9,718 nucleotides of DNA from DATDRS01 sp035291605 (GTDB taxonomy: Bacteria; Chloroflexota; Anaerolineae; Anaerolineales; UBA6663). The DNA lies in assembly GCA_035291605.1 (NCBI GenBank), contig DATDRS010000086.1:1-9718 (forward strand), in the 5' to 3' direction. The translations under genes and the position numbers were made by a program. The notes beneath the pieces are model-generated. The model saw nothing but the letters and a program-made list of their open reading frames with translations. It was not told the DNA's origin and made no database searches. Shown piece by piece: positions 5,671 to 9,718 of the stretch. Position 1 is the stretch's first letter. Each line of letters begins with the position of its first letter.

Positions 5671-6331
5671 TTCTCCCCCACGCCAGATCGTAATCCACCT
5701 GCCAGGGTTGGACGCGCACGTCGTCAAGCGGGAATGCGCTCAGCAGCCTGGCAAAAGCGGGGCGCGAGAAGGTTTTGCCGAGGATGAGCCGCGCTTCGAA
5801 CCCGACCCGATTCGTGACCACCAGCACACCGCCGGGACGGAGGACGCGCACCCACTCGGCCAGGGCGGCCCGCGCGTCGGGCAGGAATTCCAGCGCTTCG
5901 AGACAGGCCACGGCGTCGAAGGTATCGGAGGCAAACGGGAGCGCATCGGCGGGGCTGAACACCCAGTGGACGCGCTCCGCCCACCCGGCGCACTCGCGCC
6001 TGCCTTCCGCGAGCATGCGGGCCGAGAGGTCGAGGGCGGTCACGGCGCCGTCGAAAGCCACCTGCCGCATCAACGCTCGCGCCACGCGCCCGTTGCCGGT
6101 GGCCACGTCGAGGACGCGCGGCGTAACCCTTTCGACGAGCGCCTCGGCCAGCGGCAGGCCGATCAGGTCGGTTTCGGTTTCCGGGTCAAATTTTTTGATC
6201 CGCTCATAGCGCGGCGCGGTGAGGTCGTAGAGCCAGACGACCACGCGCGGGCCGAGGTGCGCTCCTTCGGTGATGATGAGTTCCCAGTAGAGCAGGAGGG
6301 CGAGGAGGACGAGGAGGATGAGCCAGATCAT
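5648..6331 (-). CDS. Membrane-anchored class I SAM-dependent methyltransferase
   Basis: This is a 227-residue protein. Residues 2-20 (IWLILLVLLALLLYWELII) form one strong N-terminal membrane segment, unusual for this fold, and there is no signal cleavage site evident. The catalytic domain follows: motif I VLDVATGNGR (73-82), the acidic strand-2 residue D101 in TALDLS, DALPFASDTFDAVACLEALEF (129-149) and LRPGGVLVVTN (164-174). This matches the Methyltransf_11/ubiquinone-menaquinone-type family, acting probably on a small molecule or lipid at the membrane; the substrate is not readable. ATG 6331 is used; an in-frame TTG at 6343 would add four residues, and neither has a clear ribosome site. It is the last gene of the ABC transporter operon, 69 bases after the nucleotidyltransferase gene. 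The final residues (KTVDSRQ) are encoded by a tandem repeat that also holds the stop codon. Confidence 0.85.
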   Translation of the reverse strand: MIWLILLVLLALLLYWELIITEGAHLGPRVVVWLYDLTAPRYERIKKFDPETETDLIGLPLAEALVERVTPRVLDVATGNGRVARALMRQVAFDGAVTALDLSARMLAEGRRECAGWAERVHWVFSPADALPFASDTFDAVACLEALEFLPDARAALAEWVRVLRPGGVLVVTNRVGFEARLILGKTFSRPAFARLLSAFPLDDVRVQPWQVDYDLAWGRKTVDSRQ

Positions 6332-6343
6332 GAGCCGGGGCAA

Positions 6344-6387
6344 GGGAGCCGGGGGGCGGGGAGAAGCAGGCTTGCTGCCCGGCTCCC
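6344..6387. repeat. Inverted repeat between the nucleotidyltransferase and methyltransferase genes
   Basis: GGGAGCCGGG (6344-6353) and CCCGGCTCCC (6378-6387) are a perfect 10-bp inverted repeat with a 24-base spacer that itself contains partly self-complementary AGCAGGCTTGCT. There is no T-tract, so it is not a standard terminator. It starts 14 bases after the nucleotidyltransferase stop codon and ends 12 bases before the methyltransferase ATG, where it could modulate or occlude translation of the methyltransferase. Confidence 0.6.
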
Positions 6388-6400
6388 CCGCGCCCCTGCA

Positions 6401-6859
6401 TTACTGTTTCAGCGCTTTAGCGACCTCACTCAGATCAAGCGTCTCCAACGTCTCCGTAAAGAACGCCTCGGCTAATGCACGTTTGGCGCCCAGTTCGTCG
6501 GCGTTGGCGACGAAGAAGAGTGGTTCGAGTTTCCGCACGACCTCCGGCGGCAGGTCGTAGTAGACGTAGCGCGTATGGAAGTTGTGACGGGTCGGGCTGT
6601 GCTTGATGCGCAGGGCTTCGACGAGCGGGCGCAGGGTGAAGGCGTGGTAGAAAGCGAGGGCCTCGATGTCGTTGCGGCGGTTAAGCTCCTTGAGGGTGAG
6701 GGAGTCGTCCGCGTCCACCTGCAAGTCAATGTCCGACCAGTCGTCCACGCGCCCGAACGCGGCGGCCCCGCCCTCCCACATGGCGTGGATGAAGGGGAGG
6801 GGTTCGAGAGTCTGAAGTAGAGTGCTGAGAATAGCTTCGCGGGTGATGGGACGTGGCAT
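6401..6859 (-). CDS. Small nucleotidyltransferase-fold protein
   Basis: This 152-residue protein carries the DNA polymerase beta-like nucleotidyltransferase core. The sequence WEGGAAAFGRVDDWSDIDLQVDAD (28-51) corresponds to the signature G-G/S...(x)SDIDL, with the metal-binding pair D43 and D45 and possibly D49. Residues 100-152 are helical and charged with no clear domain. Members transfer nucleotides to small molecules, tRNA or proteins, and minimal forms occur in toxin-antitoxin pairs (MNT) and in antibiotic adenylylation. No HEPN partner or aminoglycoside-specific block is visible, so the acceptor is unknown. It starts at ATG 6859 with AAGGG about nine bases upstream. The frame is open much further upstream inside the ABC gene, but that stretch is non-coding. 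It lies 23 bases after the ABC gene stop, so it is almost certainly co-transcribed with it. Confidence 0.8.
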   Translation of the reverse strand: MPRPITREAILSTLLQTLEPLPFIHAMWEGGAAAFGRVDDWSDIDLQVDADDSLTLKELNRRNDIEALAFYHAFTLRPLVEALRIKHSPTRHNFHTRYVYYDLPPEVVRKLEPLFFVANADELGAKRALAEAFFTETLETLDLSEVAKALKQ

Positions 6860-6882
6860 GGGGAATGACCCTTGTGGTTCAA

Positions 6883-8706
6883 CTAAAGCGGGCTGTCCAA
6901 AGGTGCCGCCAGGGAGGTCTCGTTGCGGAACTGCATCCGATACAACCGCGCATATAACCCATCGAGCGCCATCAACTCTGCGTGGCTGCCTAACTCGACG
7001 AGCCGCCCCTGGTCGAGCACGGCGATGCGGTCGGCGCGGTGGACGGTGGAGAGGCGGTGCGCGATGATGACCGTCGTGCGCCCGCGCATCAGTCGGTCGA
7101 GCGCCTCCTGCACCAGCCCCTCGGACTCGGAGTCCAGGCTGGAGGTCGCTTCGTCCAGCAGCAGGAGGCGCGGGTCCTTGAGGAGGGCGCGGGCGATGGC
7201 GACGCGCTGGCGCTGGCCGCCGGAGAGCTTGACGCCCTTTTCGCCGACGAGCGTGTCGTACTTCTGCGGCAGGCGCAGGATGAACTCTTCGGCGTTGGCC
7301 GCGCGGGCGGCGGCGGTGAGCTCCTGGTCCGTCGCGTCGAGCCGCCCGTAGCGCAGGTTCTCGCGCACCGCGCCGGAGAACAGCTGCGTCTCCTGCGGCA
7401 CGAGGCCGATCTGTCCACGCAGCGAGGCGAGCGTGACCTCGCGCAGATCGCGGCCGTCCACGCACACACGCCCGTGGGTGGGGTCGTAAAAACGCGGGAT
7501 CAGGTTGAACAGCGTGGACTTGCCCGCCCCGCTCGGCCCCACAAGGGCCAGCACCTCCCCGGGCTGAATCTCCAGTTCAATGTCGTGCAGAACCCGGTCG
7601 GTTCCCGGATAGGAAAAGGAAACGCGATCAAAGGTGATCCGCCCTCGGACGGCCGGGAGCGGGCGCGCCTCCGGCGCGTCTTTGATTTCCGGGTCTTCGT
7701 CCAGCAGCTCAAAGATGCGGCGGGAGGCCCCCAGCGCCTCTTGAATCTGGGTGTAGAGGCTGGTGAACGCGCCGAGCGAGGCGGCGATGTTGATGCCGTA
7801 GACGAGGAAGGCGATGAGCGCGCCGCCCGTGAGCCTCCCGGCGAGGACCTCGCGCCCGCCGGACCACAGCACACCCGCGAGGGCGCCGAATCCAAAAAAC
7901 GACATCAACGGCCCGAAGGCGGAGCGGATGATTGTCAGGCGCATCGTCGCATCGAACGCGCGCTCCATCTGGTCGCCGTAGCGCTGCACTTCGTAAGGCT
8001 CGCGAGTAAAGGCCTTCACCACGCGCACGCCGCCCAGCGCTTCTTCGGCGACGGCGGTGCCGTCGGCCAGTTGATCCTGCACTTTGGTGGAGAGCCGCCG
8101 CAACTGCCGGCCGAGGATCGCGCCGCTGACGCCGATGAGGGGCGCGACGAGCAAGATGAAGAGCGTCAGCCGCCAGTTGAGCGCAAGCATGAGCGCGAGC
8201 GAGCCGACGAAGGTGAGCGCCTGGCTGAGCACGGTGGCGACGTTGTTCGTCAGCGCGGCGCGCACGAGGGTGACATCTGACGACAGGCGCGAGACGAGCT
8301 CGCCCACGCGGCGGTCGGCGAAGAAACGCAGGCTCAGGCGGTGCAGGTGCTCATAAGTTTCGCGGCGCAAGTCCACCACAATGCGCTCGCCCACGTAGGT
8401 GAGGTTGTAGCCTTGAAAATAGTAGAAGGCCGACCGGACAAGGAAGGTGAAGATGAGGATGAGGGTGATGCGGTTGAGCTCGGCCAGGTCGCCTTTTGCC
8501 AGCACCGCGTCCACGAGGTTTTGCATGATCCACGGGAACACCAGTCCCGTGGCCGCGCCGCACAGGAGCGCGATCACGGCGATGACCATGCGTCCGCGAT
8601 GGGGCCTGAGATAGCGGAACAGCCGCCGCACCTGGTCGGCGGACGGGCGGATGGGCGGTTCGTCTTGGGGAGGCAGGGGGCGGTTGAGGCGGAGACCGGA
8701 GAACAT
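6883..8706 (-). CDS. ABC exporter, fused permease and ATPase (MsbA-like)
   Basis: This 607-residue half-transporter is expected to dimerise in the cytoplasmic membrane and export a lipid, drug or other small molecule. An ABC_membrane domain (about 38-325) holds roughly six hydrophobic segments, including 40-62, 80-97, 157-176, 180-198, 263-281 and 294-313. The ATPase domain (about 356-595) has Walker A GPSGAGKST (390-398), the Q-loop at Q438, signature LSGGQ (494-498), Walker B LLLLDE (514-519) and the switch H550. All catalytic residues are intact. ATG 8706 opens the gene without a Shine-Dalgarno sequence, and an extended -10 box ends six bases before it, so the mRNA should be leaderless. 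A nucleotidyltransferase and a methyltransferase follow in the same operon. The substrate cannot be read from sequence; drug, lipid and peptide exporters all share this layout. Confidence 0.95.
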   Translation of the reverse strand: MFSGLRLNRPLPPQDEPPIRPSADQVRRLFRYLRPHRGRMVIAVIALLCGAATGLVFPWIMQNLVDAVLAKGDLAELNRITLILIFTFLVRSAFYYFQGYNLTYVGERIVVDLRRETYEHLHRLSLRFFADRRVGELVSRLSSDVTLVRAALTNNVATVLSQALTFVGSLALMLALNWRLTLFILLVAPLIGVSGAILGRQLRRLSTKVQDQLADGTAVAEEALGGVRVVKAFTREPYEVQRYGDQMERAFDATMRLTIIRSAFGPLMSFFGFGALAGVLWSGGREVLAGRLTGGALIAFLVYGINIAASLGAFTSLYTQIQEALGASRRIFELLDEDPEIKDAPEARPLPAVRGRITFDRVSFSYPGTDRVLHDIELEIQPGEVLALVGPSGAGKSTLFNLIPRFYDPTHGRVCVDGRDLREVTLASLRGQIGLVPQETQLFSGAVRENLRYGRLDATDQELTAAARAANAEEFILRLPQKYDTLVGEKGVKLSGGQRQRVAIARALLKDPRLLLLDEATSSLDSESEGLVQEALDRLMRGRTTVIIAHRLSTVHRADRIAVLDQGRLVELGSHAELMALDGLYARLYRMQFRNETSLAAPLDSPL

Positions 8707-8712
8707 GCGGGG

Positions 8713-8721
8713 ATTATAGCA
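8713..8721 (-). promoter_or_regulatory. Extended -10 promoter giving a leaderless ABC transporter mRNA
   Basis: The minus strand reads TGCTATAAT: a perfect TATAAT at 8718-8713 with the TGn extension at 8721-8719. Six bases (CCCCGC) separate it from ATG 8706, so the expected start of transcription is the A of the start codon itself. No good -35 is found at 17 bases (TGATCC). No ribosome-binding sequence lies between the -10 box and the ATG, consistent with leaderless translation. Confidence 0.7.
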
Positions 8722-8736
8722 GGAGGCCGTGGACAG

Positions 8737-8806
8737 GATCAGTCATCAGTGAGCGGTGATCAGTGAAAAGTCCGATGACTGATCACGGATGACTGATGAC
8801 TGACTA
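8737..8806. repeat. TCAGT/ACTGA module array between protease and ABC transporter genes
   Basis: Three TCAGT modules on the left half and three ACTGA modules on the right half are spaced through about 70 bases. The outer parts form a perfect 11-bp inverted repeat, GATCAGTCATC (8737-8747) with GATGACTGATC (8774-8784); GATGACTGAT recurs at 8789-8798 as GGATGACTGATG. The array ends four bases from the serine protease stop codon and lies just upstream of the ABC operon promoter. It may act as a transcriptional boundary or be junk; no T-tract terminator is present. Confidence 0.65.
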
Positions 8807-8809
8807 TCG

Positions 8810-9718
8810 CTACCTCCGGTACGCGCTGATTTTGGGAAACTCGCGCGCGGCTTCGGCCGCCTGCACGAGGCGCCCGATAGGGTGGAAGCCGATGAACAGC
8901 CGTCCTTCGCGGGGCGCGGCGGCGATCGCCATGCCCACCACCAGGCCGGTGTGGTCGCTCACGAAGGGAGAGCCGCTCATCATGCCCGGCTCGAAGACTT
9001 CATCCATCTGCGCCCACGCGCCTTTCTCGTCCACCTTCACCACCGTCCCGCCGAAGGCGCGGCGGCCGCCATTCCAGTCGCCTACCCCGGCCAGGATCGT
9101 CACAGGCTCGCCCAGTTGCGCCGCGCCGCGCGGGTCGGCGCTTAGCGCGAGCGCCTCGTCAACCGGCGTGCTCGCTTGCAGCAGGACGTAGTCCACCGTC
9201 AGATCGTCGCCGAAGCGCGGGACTCCGGGCAGGCCATAGAGCGTGTCAAATTCGGCGACAAGGTGATCATCCTGCTCCGGCAGTCCGAAGGCGATGCGTT
9301 CGAGCGCCTGGCCGGGCAGGCCCAACGTCGGCGCGCTGTGGGCCGTCGTCAGCCCTACGATGGCGCCATGGCTCAGCCGCAAGAAGAATCCGCTGCCCGA
9401 CAATCCGTATTCGCCGCCGTCATACTGCGTCCATTCCTTCAGTCCGCCCGGCCCGAGGGGCAACTCGCCGCGCGGGGCGAGGATGGTCGGGGGCAGGGGC
9501 GTGGGGCCGAGCGGCAGTTCGATCTGCGCGCCGGGGAGGAAGAAGGCGAGGATCTGCGCGGCGAAGAGCGAGGCGAGGACGAGCAGGATGACTGTGATGG
9601 TCAGGATGAGGAGGGTGGCGCGGACGGCGTATTGCCAGCCAACGGCCTGGGCGTATTTGAGCACGGGGTTCTGGACAGCGGAGCGTTCGGATACAGTCCC
9701 TCGCAAGGCATTACTCGG
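8810..9718 (-). CDS. Membrane-anchored trypsin-fold serine protease, 5' end uncertain
   Basis: The protein has a single N-terminal membrane segment (about residues 30-58, counting from the TTG at 9706), then a Pro/Leu-rich linker and a trypsin-like domain (about 95-280) outside the membrane. The putative triad is H123 in GLTTAHS, D172 in TVDYVLLQAS and S244 in PGMMSGSPF, with the substrate-strand GLVVGMAIA after it. The fold resembles S1/HtrA-type proteases but without a PDZ domain, so it is a short anchored form. From TTG 9706 it is 298 residues. The frame stays open to the right edge without an in-frame ATG or GTG upstream, and TTG lacks a ribosome site, so the true start may lie outside the window. 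Its stop is next to the TCAGT repeat array, and the next gene has its own promoter. The substrate is unknown. Confidence 0.8.
   Translation of the reverse strand, partial: PSNALRGTVSERSAVQNPVLKYAQAVGWQYAVRATLLILTITVILLVLASLFAAQILAFFLPGAQIELPLGPTPLPPTILAPRGELPLGPGGLKEWTQYDGGEYGLSGSGFFLRLSHGAIVGLTTAHSAPTLGLPGQALERIAFGLPEQDDHLVAEFDTLYGLPGVPRFGDDLTVDYVLLQASTPVDEALALSADPRGAAQLGEPVTILAGVGDWNGGRRAFGGTVVKVDEKGAWAQMDEVFEPGMMSGSPFVSDHTGLVVGMAIAAAPREGRLFIGFHPIGRLVQAAEAAREFPKISAYRR

Noticed and set aside
6401..6859. MNT-HEPN toxin-antitoxin module
   Set aside because: No HEPN partner with an R-x4-6-H motif lies on either side. The neighbours are an ABC exporter and a methyltransferase.
6860..7465. Upstream extension of the nucleotidyltransferase frame to a 354-residue protein
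   Set aside because: The extra residues are an Arg/Ala/Gly-rich shadow of the ABC ATPase domain. The domain begins at MPRPITREAI (ATG 6859), which has a ribosome site.
7039..8280. A 413-codon plus-strand open frame
   Set aside because: It lies antisense to the ABC exporter and has the same shadow-frame composition, with no recognisable motif.
8737..8806. CRISPR array
   Set aside because: The repeated units are about 5-11 bases with irregular spacing and both orientations. There are no 23-40 base direct repeats with even spacers, and no cas genes.

Overview
The window is GC-rich by eye, and every convincing gene lies on the minus strand. The gene set is ordinary free-living bacterial housekeeping: signalling, membrane proteolysis, nucleotide metabolism, redox balance and ABC export. 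There are no plasmid, phage, transposase, CRISPR, tRNA or rRNA signals. The EGY-like M50 protease, the dCTP deaminase type, the start with no leader on the ABC gene and the short-module repeat arrays at gene junctions together suggest a Chloroflexota-like genome. That is an inference from general familiarity, not a demonstrated placement.

In the direction of transcription (right to left) the layout is as follows. (1) 8810-9718: a membrane-anchored trypsin-fold serine protease whose 5' end is uncertain and may lie beyond the right edge. (2) 8706-5648: a likely operon of an MsbA-like ABC exporter, a small nucleotidyltransferase-fold protein and a SAM methyltransferase with an N-terminal membrane anchor. 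A near-consensus extended -10 box sits so close to the ABC start codon that the mRNA should be leaderless. (3) 5530-2680: a second likely operon of an SthA-like flavoprotein transhydrogenase, a fumarylacetoacetate-hydrolase-family enzyme and dCTP deaminase. It has a good sigma70-type promoter upstream and an intrinsic terminator downstream. (4) 2462-1344: an EGY-like M50 site-2 protease. (5) 1152-463: an OmpR-family response regulator with no kinase in view, followed by an intrinsic terminator. (6) 296-1: the start of a protein with a GspE/MshE N-terminal (MshEN, T2SSE_N) domain, cut by the left edge.

There is no gene-free stretch over 300 bases. The five main non-coding gaps (297-462, 1153-1343, 2463-2679, 5531-5647, 8707-8809) hold terminators, candidate promoters and locally distinct arrays of short direct and inverted repeats. 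Several arrays reach into gene ends: the stop codons of the M50 protease and methyltransferase genes sit inside repeats, and the last residues of the transhydrogenase look like recruited spacer. The points most worth a second look are the leaderless ABC operon with its unusual gene mix, a Gly in place of an expected metal-binding Glu in the FAH-family enzyme, the loss of both redox cysteines in the flavoprotein, and the junction repeats.
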